38,985 nt of DNA, taken from Candidatus Coproplasma excrementigallinarum. GTDB taxonomy: Bacteria > Bacillota > Clostridia > Christensenellales > Borkfalkiaceae. Under the pieces are notes generated by a model, which was not told where the DNA came from, made no database searches, and was given only the letters and a program-made list of their open reading frames with translations. A program made the position numbers and the translations under genes. Position 1 is the first letter of the stretch; each line of letters starts with the position of its first letter. The stretch lies in NCBI GenBank assembly GCA_018714625.1, contig DVNE01000022.1, positions 1 through 38,985 on the forward strand, given 5' to 3'. Below, piece after piece: positions 1 to 8,048 of the stretch.

Positions 1-115
1 CGCCCCACTTTAAGGACAAAAAAAGTTCAAATCTGTAACAACAAATAAAAGCTCTCCACCTCTTCCTGAACTTTTGCAGACAGCTAAGCAGATTAAAACT
101 GCGCTTTTAATAAAG

Positions 116-931
116 CTAAAATTCTCCGCGGAAGAGTTTTCCTAAAAAGGTGCACACATCGGCAATGGCACGCTTGTAGCACTCGGTCTGCACCTCGCAG
201 CGCCTGCGGCTGAACAATCTGTTCTTAATTCTGCCTGCGCTCACCACTTCTATAAAACCGTGCTCGGCCTCGGGATAGTACCTTACGCGCATCTTACCGC
301 CTGCCGCTGAAAACACATTGCAGAAGCGCAGCGCGTCCTCGCGCAAAGTATCTTTCCCGCACGCGAGTATGAGAACGGGCGGCAACGACCTGAGCTGCTC
401 AGCCTTCATAAAGACGGGGCTGGCAATCGGCGTTGAGCGCAGCTCCTTATTGTTGAAATACTTATGCGCCATATGCCGCATATAAAGATATGGCATACCG
501 CCGAACACATACGGACGCCTGCGGTCGGTTGCGTCCAGCCAAGGGTAGCTGAGCACTGCGCCGCACAGACCGCTGTACATCTGTAACATAGCGGCAGCAG
601 CATTTGCACCCGCACTGTGACCCCACACGGCAATTCTTGTGCGGTCGAAGTCGAAAGAGCTATCGCCGATAAGTCCGCTGAGCGCGTCTGCACAGTCGTA
701 TGCGGCAACGGGAAAAGTCACTTCAGGGGCATAGCGATATTCAACAGAGGCAACGTTACAATCCAACAGCTCACCAATCTCGGTGCAGAGCGGTATATCG
801 TCGTAGTGATGACCGGCAAAATATCCGCCGCCGTGAATTTCGAATATAAGCGGCGCGTTTACATTTTCAGAGGCAAAATACAAAACACTTATCTGTGCGC
901 CGTCGCGCGCGGTATAAAACTTTTCAATCAT
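116..931 (-). CDS. alpha/beta hydrolase, HSL-like esterase family
   Basis: Probable cytoplasmic carboxylesterase of 271 aa. The sequence shows the oxyanion-hole motif HGGGYF at residues 33-38, the nucleophile elbow GHSAG with Ser106, a probable catalytic Asp194 in ACGKDTLRED, and His224 in AEHGF. That order and spacing fit the hormone-sensitive-lipase/acetyl-esterase branch (usually 280-320 aa). There is no signal peptide. I chose the ATG at 931 (MIEKF); an upstream GTG at 961 would add ten basic residues but has no ribosome site. The site before 931 is itself weak (GGCAGGCG). The gene stands alone with its own promoter at 1017-1045. The substrate is unknown; small acyl esters or deacetylation of plant oligosaccharides are plausible but not shown. 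Confidence 0.85.
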   Translation of the reverse strand: MIEKFYTARDGAQISVLYFASENVNAPLIFEIHGGGYFAGHHYDDIPLCTEIGELLDCNVASVEYRYAPEVTFPVAAYDCADALSGLIGDSSFDFDRTRIAVWGHSAGANAAAAMLQMYSGLCGAVLSYPWLDATDRRRPYVFGGMPYLYMRHMAHKYFNNKELRSTPIASPVFMKAEQLRSLPPVLILACGKDTLREDALRFCNVFSAAGGKMRVRYYPEAEHGFIEVVSAGRIKNRLFSRRRCEVQTECYKRAIADVCTFLGKLFRGEF

Positions 932-1016
932 AATCGCCTGCCACGCGCACGCCTTGCGCACGCGATTTAAAATCTAGGTTATCAGCACACCAACTCTTCG
1001 GGGTGCGTCTGAATTA

Positions 1017-1045
1017 ATTATAACCAGATAAATAACCGTTTTCAA
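1017..1045 (-). promoter_or_regulatory. sigma-A promoter of the hydrolase gene
   Basis: On the minus strand TTGAAA (1045-1040), 17 bp spacer, TATAAT (1022-1017). Predicted start near 1010, giving a leader of about 80 nt before the ATG at 931. Confidence 0.6.
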
Positions 1046-1240
1046 TAGAAACTGCTAAACTTACACATAAAACGGCATGACTTGTAAAATTCTGCCGCTC
1101 TCAAAGCTTTAAATCACATTCAGTCCGCTCAACGCTCATTTGTGCCATCGCCGTACCTGCCGTTAATCAATATATAACACCAAATTAATGCGGCGGCACA
1201 TACAGCAATGCTGCAAAAACTTAAAGGCCAAAATCTTTGA

Positions 1241-1350
1241 TACATGAAGGGCGGCGCATTTGCACCGCCCAACTTTTTATTATAATGCTATAAAGATACA
1301 TAAAGGGGCGGCGCAACTGCGCCGCCCCCATTTTTTAAATATTATAATGC
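1241..1350. repeat. tandemly duplicated terminator-like module in the 962-1421 gap
   Basis: Two hairpins, GGGCGGCGC/GCACCGCCC at 1249-1270 (one mismatch) and GGGGCGGCGC/GCGCCGCCCC at 1304-1327. On the plus strand each is followed by a T run and then TATTATAATGC, so a unit of about 56 bp is duplicated. On the minus strand the second hairpin is followed by TTTATG and may also end pgi transcripts. No gene is visible in the rest of this 460 bp gap. Confidence 0.6.
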
Positions 1351-1421
1351 AAATAAAACACTGCGAAATTTTAAGGTTATAAATAAAACTTTACAGGATA
1401 TTGCAAACTAAACCGTGCAAA

Positions 1422-2861
1422 TCAGACAATATACTTGGCATCAAGCTGAGGAGCAGAATCAATTTCTGCCTTCTTTGCCTCGTAACCTTTCTTGCCAAGG
1501 AGGGCAAAAGTTGCCTTTTTGCCGTTTTCAACGCCGGGCTGGTTGAAGGTGTTGATGTTGAGCATTGCGCCCGCATAGGCCGTCTGGAGTTCGAGCAGGA
1601 ACATCAGCTGACCCATAGTGAATGCGTTGACTTCGGGCACGTGTATGGTATAGTTCATTCTGCCGGCGCGCATGAGCGCATATGCCGTAGCCTTATTTTC
1701 AGCCTGAATGAGCTCCTGCATGGAGTGTCCGCCAAGGAAACCTACATCGGGAATATCTTCGCAACCGTGAGGTATGGGCATTTCGCACGCATACTTGCCT
1801 ACCGATATGAAGGTTATTACCTTATCGTAAGGGCCTTCCGTGTAGAGCTGAACCTGCGAGTGCTGGTCGGTAACGCCGAGGCTCTTTACGGGGGTTGTGC
1901 CCGCATTTACGATGTTGCCGTCGTAGTCCTCCTGCTTGCCGATGCTCTCTGCCCAGAGCTGGCAGTACCAGTCTGAAAGAAGGCGGAGATTATCGCTGTA
2001 AGGCATCATTACGTGGATATTTTTGCCCTGCTTCATTGTTATGTACATAAGCGCTGCGCAGGCAAGCGCGGGGTTGGTAGATATGGAAGCCTTGTTGCAG
2101 ATGCTGTCCATATAAGCTGCGCCTGCAAGCAGACCCTTTATGTCTATGCCGAGCACGGCCGCGGGAAGAAGTCCTACAGGGCAGAGTTCAGAGAACCTTC
2201 CGCCAACGCCGTCGGGAAGGACGTACTTCTTTATCTTGCCGCCGAACGCCTCGTCAATCTTGATAAGGTTGCCGCGGCTTGCGTCGGTGGTGAATATCAT
2301 ATTCTGCGCAAGGTCAACACCGGCCTTAGTGAGTATATCTGATATTATGAGGTACTGGGTCATGGTTTCAGACGTAGCACCCGACTTGGATATTACGTTG
2401 AAACAGGTCTTTTCAGGCTCTATTACGTCGAGAAGAGACTTCATGCGGACGGGGTCTACATTGTCCTCCACATAGAACTTGGGAGCGCCGCTGCGTGCCT
2501 TTAAATTGAGCTCGTTGTGGTGAAGATGGCAGAGCGCATTGAACACCATCGAGGGGCCGAGGGCGCTGCCGCCTATGCCGAGTACTACAAAGTACTTGAA
2601 CTTTTTGCGGACTTCCTTTGCGGTGGCGATAATATCGGCCACAATCTCCGTCTGGTTGTAAGGAAGCTCGGTCCAACCCATAAAGAGCTCGTCCTTGCCG
2701 CGGTTTTCGGCAACATACTTGAAGGCCTCTTCCGTCTTTGCCTTTACGGCCTTGAGCTCAGAATCCTTAATTCCCCTTTCACCGAGGAATTTGGCCATCA
2801 TATTGTTATAGTCTACGGTAACGCGCATGCTCTTGCGCCATTCCTTGGTTTTGTAACCCAT
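1422..2861 (-). CDS. pgi: glucose-6-phosphate isomerase
   Basis: Interconverts glucose-6-phosphate and fructose-6-phosphate in cytoplasmic glycolysis. The 479 aa product carries the expected SIS-fold motifs: GIGGSALGP, the phosphate-binding SKSGATSETM, DGVGGRFSEL, and the histidine region GVTDQHSQVQLYTEG. The start is the ATG at 2861 (MGYKTKEW), preceded by GGAGG seven bases upstream. A longer in-frame reading to 2996 has no ribosome site and overlaps the promoter. Length is slightly above the 450 aa usual for short Firmicute enzymes. It has its own promoter at 2985-3013 and stands alone. Confidence 0.96.
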   Translation of the reverse strand: MGYKTKEWRKSMRVTVDYNNMMAKFLGERGIKDSELKAVKAKTEEAFKYVAENRGKDELFMGWTELPYNQTEIVADIIATAKEVRKKFKYFVVLGIGGSALGPSMVFNALCHLHHNELNLKARSGAPKFYVEDNVDPVRMKSLLDVIEPEKTCFNVISKSGATSETMTQYLIISDILTKAGVDLAQNMIFTTDASRGNLIKIDEAFGGKIKKYVLPDGVGGRFSELCPVGLLPAAVLGIDIKGLLAGAAYMDSICNKASISTNPALACAALMYITMKQGKNIHVMMPYSDNLRLLSDWYCQLWAESIGKQEDYDGNIVNAGTTPVKSLGVTDQHSQVQLYTEGPYDKVITFISVGKYACEMPIPHGCEDIPDVGFLGGHSMQELIQAENKATAYALMRAGRMNYTIHVPEVNAFTMGQLMFLLELQTAYAGAMLNINTFNQPGVENGKKATFALLGKKGYEAKKAEIDSAPQLDAKYIV

Positions 2862-2984
2862 GAGTAACCTCCGATTTTGCTGTGTATATATGGCGACGCC
2901 GCAAGCGGACATCGCCGCACGAAGAAAAAAGAACGACGAACCAAGCGCCCGAACGCCCTTTTCCTCTTCCTGCATACCACTCAT

Positions 2985-3013
2985 ATTATAAGGCAAAAAA
3001 TACGGTTAGTCAA
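2985..3013 (-). promoter_or_regulatory. sigma-A promoter of pgi with long structured leader
   Basis: Minus strand TTGACT (3013-3008), 17 bp, TATAAT (2990-2985). The start near 2978 leaves a leader of about 117 nt. It holds a nested hairpin at 2892-2916 (GGCGA/TCGCC outside, CCGC/GCGG inside) about 30 nt ahead of the ATG. I do not recognise a known riboswitch in it. Confidence 0.65.
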
Positions 3014-3179
3014 CAGCACGAATAATGTTTATTTGCTATTTTTTAAATAAATTTTGCCATTTTTTGCGCAGTTTGCACCCATATTGCAGAATATACCGAA
3101 AAACACACATTTTATGCAACACCCCTGTTTTTTCCGTTTTAAACGGTGCAAGTCAAAGCAAAAAATACCGCAAACATAC

Positions 3180-3209
3180 TTTACAAAACATATGTTTGTG
3201 TGATATAAT
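3180..3209 (+). promoter_or_regulatory. extended -10 promoter of the helicase, predicted leaderless
   Basis: TTTACA (3180-3185), 18 bp, TATAAT (3204-3209) with an extended -10 (TGATATAAT). Only 6 nt separate the -10 from the ATG at 3216, so transcription should start at or next to the A of the start codon. Confidence 0.65.
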
Positions 3210-3215
3210 GTATGT

Positions 3216-4427
3216 ATGGCGAAGGAACTGACTGCCGACCAGACTGCGGCGGACAAATTAATAGCCGAATGGTTCAAAAAGTCTGCACGGCAGGTGTTCG
3301 TGCTTGCAGGACTTGCGGGCTCGGGCAAGACCACGCTTTTGCGGCACACGGTATGCAATACGCTCGGGCTTGAGCCTGACGTTAGCGCGGCCTTTGTGAC
3401 GCCTACGGGCAAGGCGGCGACCGTGCTTATAAGGCAGGGCATACCCGCCACCACCCTGCACCGCCTTATCTACCAGGCGATGACAGAAGAGCGCGAAACG
3501 GTGATAAACGGCAAGACGGTGACTGTGGAAAAGCTTGTATTCAGGCGCAGAGAGAGCATCGACAAGGATATAAAGCTTATAGTGCTGGACGAATTTTCAA
3601 TGGTCTCTGACGAGGTGCTGGGCGACATTATGCGCTTCGGCGTGAAGATACTGCTGTGCGGCGACGATGCGCAGCTGCCGCCCGTTGAGGGAATGAACAG
3701 CTTTTTGTCCGCACCGGACTTCAGTCTGCGCACCATAGTGCGGCAACAGGAGGGCAATCCTATAATAAGGCTGGCGCGCGACGCCATGGAGGGCAAATAC
3801 ATACCGTACGGCAGCTATGGCGACAGAGCGTTTGTTTTAAGCGCGCGCAGAGTAAAGCCCGAAAACCGCAAAAAGTACCTTTTAAAGGCCGAGCAGCTGA
3901 TATGCGGAATGAACAGAACGCGCGCAAAGCTGAACGAGGAAATGCGCAGTTACCGCGGATTTTCCGGTCTACCCGAAAAAGGCGAAAAGCTTATATGCAC
4001 GCTTAACAACTGGGAACAGTTTATAGACAAAGAAATGCGTTACAATATGGTAAACGGCATAATCGGCTATGTAAAGGACGTAAAGTACGAGGGCGAGAGC
4101 ATGGGGTTTATGCGCTTCCGCGCCGACTTTATGGACGAGGACTGCCCCGACCTGGTGCCCTTCGACACGGGTATATTTGAAAACGGCGCATACCGCTACC
4201 GCCACGGCGACTACTTTGAGAGGTTCGATGAAGAGGGCAACGCCACCGGTGCGTTTACGCTGAACAGATTTGAGTACGGCTACTGCATATCCTGCCACAA
4301 GGCTCAGGGCTCTGAATTTGACAGCGTGGTTGTATTCGACGAAAGCTATACCTTTAAAGAGGACGCTAACCGCTGGCTGTACACCGCCATAACCCGCGCA
4401 AAAAATAAGATTATTATTTTAAGATAA
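3216..4427 (+). CDS. compact superfamily 1 DNA helicase, RecD/Dda-like
   Basis: ATP-dependent DNA helicase of 403 aa. It shows Walker A AGLAGSGKTT (Lys38), motif Ia VTPTGKAA, Walker B VLDEFSM (Asp125-Glu126), motif III LCGDDAQLPP, a motif V-like CHKAQGSEFDSVVVF, and C-terminal motif VI LYTAITRAKN. It lacks the long N-terminal region of RecD2 (about 720 aa), so it is closer in size to the phage T4 Dda group. The start at 3216 is forced: the next Met lies beyond the Walker A motif. There is no Shine-Dalgarno sequence, and the promoter sits immediately upstream. The gene is convergent with the LOG/phosphatase pair. Role in replication restart or repair is inferred from the family only. Confidence 0.88.
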   Translation: MAKELTADQTAADKLIAEWFKKSARQVFVLAGLAGSGKTTLLRHTVCNTLGLEPDVSAAFVTPTGKAATVLIRQGIPATTLHRLIYQAMTEERETVINGKTVTVEKLVFRRRESIDKDIKLIVLDEFSMVSDEVLGDIMRFGVKILLCGDDAQLPPVEGMNSFLSAPDFSLRTIVRQQEGNPIIRLARDAMEGKYIPYGSYGDRAFVLSARRVKPENRKKYLLKAEQLICGMNRTRAKLNEEMRSYRGFSGLPEKGEKLICTLNNWEQFIDKEMRYNMVNGIIGYVKDVKYEGESMGFMRFRADFMDEDCPDLVPFDTGIFENGAYRYRHGDYFERFDEEGNATGAFTLNRFEYGYCISCHKAQGSEFDSVVVFDESYTFKEDANRWLYTAITRAKNKIIILR

Positions 4428-4497
4428 AAGTTTTTGAATGCCGCGAAAACCATATTACAGAACGCGGCATTTACTATATTTTGTAATTATAAAAGGC

Positions 4498-4529
4498 AGG
4501 CTGCGTGCGCAGATTTGCGCACGCAGCCT
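4498..4529 (+). terminator. hairpin terminator after the helicase
   Basis: 14-bp perfect stem AGGCTGCGTGCGCA/TGCGCACGCAGCCT with loop GATT, followed by an AT-rich stretch. A second hairpin, ATGCCGCG/CGCGGCAT at 4439-4471, lies just upstream. Confidence 0.6.
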
Positions 4530-4560
4530 ATATTATTTCATTCCGAATTCAAACGGTAAT

Positions 4561-4688
4561 TACGGCATATGTGCCGCTGTTTCCATTTACCAAAATATTA
4601 CGATAGTTGCGCCATATGTGCCACTCTTTTCTGTTGCACACAAAAACCAGACCGATTATTTACGGCATATGTGCCGCTCTTTTTTATC
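4561..4688. repeat. three spaced copies of a short palindrome
   Basis: Copies start at 4561, 4608 and 4661. The core is CGGCATATGTGCCG in copies 1 and 3 and GCGCCATATGTGCCAC in copy 2. Each is followed by CT and a T-rich run, longest in copy 3. They fill the rest of the 4428-4732 intergenic gap between convergent genes. They could be weak tandem terminators or protein-binding sites. Confidence 0.55.
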
Positions 4689-4732
4689 AGCTAGATTAAG
4701 ATTTCAAGCGCACACAACATTTCAATAAGGGG

Positions 4733-5218
4733 TCAGTGGCGGCTATCGTACCCGAAAAGTTCTGCCCGCTCGGTGAGCAGATAGTTCAGAAACCCCTCGC
4801 ACCCGGCATATATATCGGAATACGCCCTTTCAAAGTCGCGCGTAAACCACGGGTCGGCAACATCGCGCGGAAGTCCTGAAAAATAACTCAGCTTAAAAAT
4901 CTTTTCGCCGTACTGCCCGCCGGTAAGGCGCAAAACGTCAAACAGATTTCCCGCATCCATAACCAGCACATAGTCGGCATTGACAACCTCGCGCTTGGTG
5001 AGCTGGGTAGAGATATGGTCGGCCGGGATGCCGTGCGCGCGCAGGGTGCGCGCCGCAGGCGGATATATGTGGTTGCCCTCCTCCTCGTCAGACGTACCGC
5101 GGGAAGAAATATCAAAACTCAGGCCGAGCCCGCGCCTGTTTACCATCTCCCTGAACACAGCCTCCGCCATTGGCGAACGGCAGATATTGCCAAGACACAC
5201 AAAAATTACAGAGAGCAT
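4733..5218 (-). CDS. low-molecular-weight protein-tyrosine phosphatase
   Basis: Cytoplasmic phosphatase of 161 aa. The P-loop CLGNICRS starts at Cys8 (C-X5-R, Arg14), and the general-acid motif is Asp122-Pro123 in ADPWF. Length matches the family (140-165 aa). It begins 4 nt after the stop of the LOG-family gene, so the two are one operon from the promoter at 5852-5880. The ribosome site lies inside the end of the upstream gene and is weak (GAAGGA), suggesting translational coupling. In Firmicutes, relatives act on tyrosine-phosphorylated proteins or on arginine phosphate; the target here cannot be told. Confidence 0.93.
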   Translation of the reverse strand: MLSVIFVCLGNICRSPMAEAVFREMVNRRGLGLSFDISSRGTSDEEEGNHIYPPAARTLRAHGIPADHISTQLTKREVVNADYVLVMDAGNLFDVLRLTGGQYGEKIFKLSYFSGLPRDVADPWFTRDFERAYSDIYAGCEGFLNYLLTERAELFGYDSRH

Positions 5219-5222
5219 TTTT

Positions 5223-5807
5223 TCAGTCTGCGTCCTTCAGCCTGCGCCAGGATGTTTTTAAAGGCTCGTACTCCTCGATATAGTCGAGGAGTTTATCGTC
5301 GTCGGTGAAGTATTTATACATATCGTGGCAGACTTCGGCCATAAAGTTTTTCTGCGACATCTCGTGCATGAAAGCTTCAAGCGAATTGAAGTAGCCGTTT
5401 AAGTTGTAAATTGCCATGGCCTTGTTGTGGCGTCCGAGCTGTTTGAGTGTGAGAACCTCGTAAAATTCTTCCAGAGTGCCTATGCCGCCGGGAACTATTA
5501 TGAAAGCCTCGGCGTCGTCCTCCATAAGCGTCTTGCGCTCCGCCATAGTCTTTGTATAGGTGAGCTCGTCACATTCGGTATATATCTTTTCTACGCCCTC
5601 TTCGCGGAAAAATTCAGGTATTACACCGTGGATATATCCGCCGCCTCGCTTTGTACCGCGCGCCGCCGCGCCCATAGCGCCCGTTGCACCCGCGCCGAAC
5701 ACGAGCGAGTGTCCGCGCCGAGCCATCTTTTCGGCCAGCTCCTCCACCGCCTTTATATAAAATTCGTCTATATGCGCACTCGATGCGCCGAAAATACAAA
5801 TCCTCAT
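5223..5807 (-). CDS. LOG-family protein (TIGR00730-type Rossmann fold)
   Basis: Likely nucleotide phosphoribohydrolase of the cytokinin-activating LOG family, 194 aa. The diagnostic PGGIGTLEE motif lies at residues 106-114, with the conserved arginine region MAERKTLM at 88-95 and the glycine-rich FGAGATGAMG at 38-47. Bacterial members release a base from a nucleoside monophosphate; the physiological role is usually unknown. The start is fixed by a TAA immediately upstream in frame. The best ribosome site, AAGGAG at 5833-5828, is 20 nt from the ATG, which is unusually far. First gene of a two-gene operon with the tyrosine phosphatase. Confidence 0.9.
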   Translation of the reverse strand: MRICIFGASSAHIDEFYIKAVEELAEKMARRGHSLVFGAGATGAMGAAARGTKRGGGYIHGVIPEFFREEGVEKIYTECDELTYTKTMAERKTLMEDDAEAFIIVPGGIGTLEEFYEVLTLKQLGRHNKAMAIYNLNGYFNSLEAFMHEMSQKNFMAEVCHDMYKYFTDDDKLLDYIEEYEPLKTSWRRLKDAD

Positions 5808-5851
5808 TGATTAATACTTAAAACTTACTCCTTAAAAATGTCTGCTCTTTT

Positions 5852-5880
5852 ATTATACGGAATTTTTAAAAAAAAGTCAA
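5852..5880 (-). promoter_or_regulatory. sigma-A promoter of the LOG/phosphatase operon
   Basis: Minus strand TTGACT (5880-5875), 17 bp, TATAAT (5857-5852); predicted start near 5845. Confidence 0.75.
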
Positions 5881-5916
5881 CCGCGTAAAATATTCCGCGG
5901 CATACGGCATTTTTTA

Positions 5917-5940
5917 TAAAAAAAACGGCGCACCGCGCCG
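5917..5940 (-). terminator. intrinsic terminator of the permease gene
   Basis: On the minus strand CGGCGC, loop GGT, GCGCCG (5940-5926), then eight Ts. It lies 65 nt past the permease stop and just ahead of the LOG promoter. Confidence 0.75.
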
Positions 5941-6004
5941 CACATTAAAAGCAAATATGTAACCTGATATAATTTTTAAGCCGCCGCACTTTTATACCGC
6001 CGCT

Positions 6005-7135
6005 TCAATACAGAAAGAGAGCAAGCAGGTAGTAAAGGCCTATCAGCACGGCGAGGAAAGCCACATTATATATTGTGAACTTTAAAAGATACTTTGCGCG
6101 CAGGCCGGGGTACTCCTTGGCAATCTGTTTATAGGATATGAGGCTGGCCATAGAGGCTATCAGCGTGCCAAGTCCGCCGATATTGCAGCCGATTAAAAGT
6201 CCGCTCCATGCATCGGTAAAGCCCGAAAGCAGCAGCGCGGCGGGCACATTGCTTATCACCTGGCTTGCGAGCACGGCAACGGGCACTTCGTTTCCGCCTA
6301 TTACCGAGGACAAGAATGTTCTGAAGGCCTCCACCCTGCCCATATTGCCTATAAAAATAAACAGCGCAATAAATGTGCACAGCAGAGCATAGTCCACCTT
6401 AATAAGCACTTTTCTGTTGGCGAAAAGCAGAAAGACGAGCATTGCCGCGGCGATTATGAGCGGAGGAATTAAATCGAACAGTCCCAGAAGGCATACCGCA
6501 AACCCGACCGCAGGCCAGGTGAGCGAGAACACCCCCGAAAGTTTTGTCTCTACATCTACCTCGCCGACGGGAACAGATTTAAAACACATTATAACGGCAA
6601 AAAGTCCGATAGCGGAGAGCGCAACATAGGGCAACATACAGAGGATAAGCTCGCCGAAACCCATGCCCGAAAGGTTGTAGAGATATAGGTTCTGAGGATT
6701 GCCCATCGGGGTAAGCATACTGCCGAGGTTGGCGGCAAGCGTTTGCAGTATTACGAGGGGAATGACAAGCCTTTCGAGAGAGGCTGCCTTGAGCGCCATT
6801 ATGCCGAACGGCACAAATGTTATCAGGGAAACATCGTTTGTGACGAGCATACTCATAAAAAAGGGCAGATACACAAGGACGAGCATCAGTTTCCTTGAAG
6901 TATTGGCCTTCTTCAGAAGTGCGCCCGTGAGGTAGGAGAATACGCCCGCACCCTGAAAGCCCTTCATTACCGCCATGAGCGAAAAGAGCAGCGCAAGGGT
7001 GTCCCAGTCCACATAGCCGAGGTATTCGGAATCGGGCGGCACAAAGAAGAGGGAAACAATGGCAAGAAGCACCGCCGCACAGAGGACTATTTCACTTTTA
7101 ATAAAGCGCCCGACGGCGCCCAGAACCTTTTTCAT
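6005..7135 (-). CDS. SLC13/ArsB-type membrane permease
   Basis: Integral membrane transporter of 376 aa with about ten hydrophobic segments. The N-terminal motif GYVDWDTLALLFSLM is typical of the ion-transporter superfamily that includes ArsB, NhaD and SLC13 citrate/dicarboxylate carriers. A second signature, MLTPMGNPQNLYLY, resembles the conserved T-P-x-G-N-x-x-N loop of these permeases. I took the ATG at 7135 (MKKVLGAV); a TTG at 7177 lies in the promoter. The substrate (anion, dicarboxylate or sodium/proton exchange) cannot be decided by eye. It is monocistronic, with its own promoter and terminator. Confidence 0.82.
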   Translation of the reverse strand: MKKVLGAVGRFIKSEIVLCAAVLLAIVSLFFVPPDSEYLGYVDWDTLALLFSLMAVMKGFQGAGVFSYLTGALLKKANTSRKLMLVLVYLPFFMSMLVTNDVSLITFVPFGIMALKAASLERLVIPLVILQTLAANLGSMLTPMGNPQNLYLYNLSGMGFGELILCMLPYVALSAIGLFAVIMCFKSVPVGEVDVETKLSGVFSLTWPAVGFAVCLLGLFDLIPPLIIAAAMLVFLLFANRKVLIKVDYALLCTFIALFIFIGNMGRVEAFRTFLSSVIGGNEVPVAVLASQVISNVPAALLLSGFTDAWSGLLIGCNIGGLGTLIASMASLISYKQIAKEYPGLRAKYLLKFTIYNVAFLAVLIGLYYLLALFLY

Positions 7136-7145
7136 AACGGCAAAG

Positions 7146-7174
7146 ATTATATCACCGCACGCCTTATTTTGCAA
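7146..7174 (-). promoter_or_regulatory. extended -10 promoter of the permease
   Basis: Minus strand TTGCAA (7174-7169), 17 bp, TATAAT (7151-7146) with an extended -10 (TGATATAAT). The ATG at 7135 is only 10 nt past the -10, so the leader is a few bases at most. Confidence 0.6.
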
Positions 7175-7280
7175 CAAAAATCGGCATTATTTAAGCTGAT
7201 ATTACAGTATTTAGTCCACTTTTACAGCGCCCTGCAGTCTTGTTTTGCCGAAGGCCTGCTTACGCCCCGAAAGACCTGAA

Positions 7281-7361
7281 AAAGGCTTTTCTTACCCCGC
7301 GCGAACTGACTTTGAACATCTTTCATTTATATAAGCGTGCACGAACAATATTGCCACCACG
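7281..7361 (+). repeat. left copy of a repeat flanking the AraC/MFS patch
   Basis: Bases 7281-7306 match 9471-9496 almost perfectly (core GCTTTTCTTACCC then GCGCGAAC, two one-base indels). Bases 7342-7361 match 9492-9511 at 17 of 20 positions. The left copy has about 36 extra bases between the two blocks. The rest of the 7178-7523 gap shows no gene. Confidence 0.6.
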
Positions 7362-7523
7362 AAGAACGCGCCATACATATCAGTAAATTTTAAAATAAAT
7401 CAGCAAGATACTTTTAATTAAATCATAAAAACTTATTATGACAGCCGCCGATAAAACTAATGCAACAAAAAGCTTATTATATATTCTTTCTGACGGAAAA
7501 AATCTGCCGTTAAAGTTTTCGAA

Positions 7524-7940
7524 ATGGCTGTTCAGCGCGATTTAAGTAAAATCTTTGAATATATATTTTTGAATTTTGATGATTTGCCCAAGTCAGAGAA
7601 TACACGCATTCAGCTGAATACTCAGGTACGTATTCAGAAGATGCTGACATATATCCACCAACATTATTCAGGGCCTGTCACGCTTGAGGATATTGCAGCC
7701 TCTGCCAATGTCAGTCGCAGTGAAGCGGGACGCTGTTTTAACACATATATGGAATACTCACCTATTGACGCCCTGATTAAACACAGACTTCAGATTGCAC
7801 ACAGTATTATTAAGGATACTACGCTTACGCTTAAAGAAATAAGTTCTTCCTGCGGTTTTAATTCTGTGCATTATTTTATTCGCCAGTTCAGGCAAACATA
7901 TGGATACACGCCGGGGCAATACAGAACAATGGGTAAATAG
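7524..7940 (+). pseudogene. truncated AraC-family regulator (DNA-binding domain only)
   Basis: 138 aa holding almost only the C-terminal double helix-turn-helix of AraC regulators. Helix region VTLEDIAASANVSRSEAGR lies at about 52-70, and the second HTH ends in the family signature SVHYFIRQFRQTYGYTPGQYR at about 113-133. Typical cupin-AraC proteins are near 280 aa, so the whole ligand-binding half is missing. An in-frame TGA lies 33 nt upstream of the ATG, no other start or ribosome site is visible, and the upstream 200 bp show no recognisable N-terminal domain. It precedes an MFS transporter, a common regulator/target pairing. It could still be expressed as a stand-alone DNA-binding protein. 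Confidence 0.7.
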
Positions 7941-7976
7941 CGCACTTGTTTGGGTTTTTTCTGCACATAAATTTAG

Positions 7977-8005
7977 TTGAATTTGAGTTATTGCGGTGAT
8001 ATAAT
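7977..8005 (+). promoter_or_regulatory. sigma-A promoter of the MFS transporter
   Basis: TTGAAT (7977-7982), 17 bp, TATAAT (8000-8005) with an extended -10 TG. Start near 8012 gives a 37 nt leader with AAAGGAG before the GTG at 8049. Confidence 0.75.
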
Positions 8006-8048
8006 GCAATTAAATTAACGCTATTGACCTTGCTTTAAAGGAGCAACC

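Noticed and set aside
2892-2916. Fluoride riboswitch in the pgi leader
   Set aside because: The hairpin begins GGCGATG as in that class, but the conserved pseudoknot and following segments are absent, and pgi is not a known target.
4438-4728. 96-codon plus-strand frame after the helicase
   Set aside because: It runs through two hairpins and the three palindromes and has no ribosome site.
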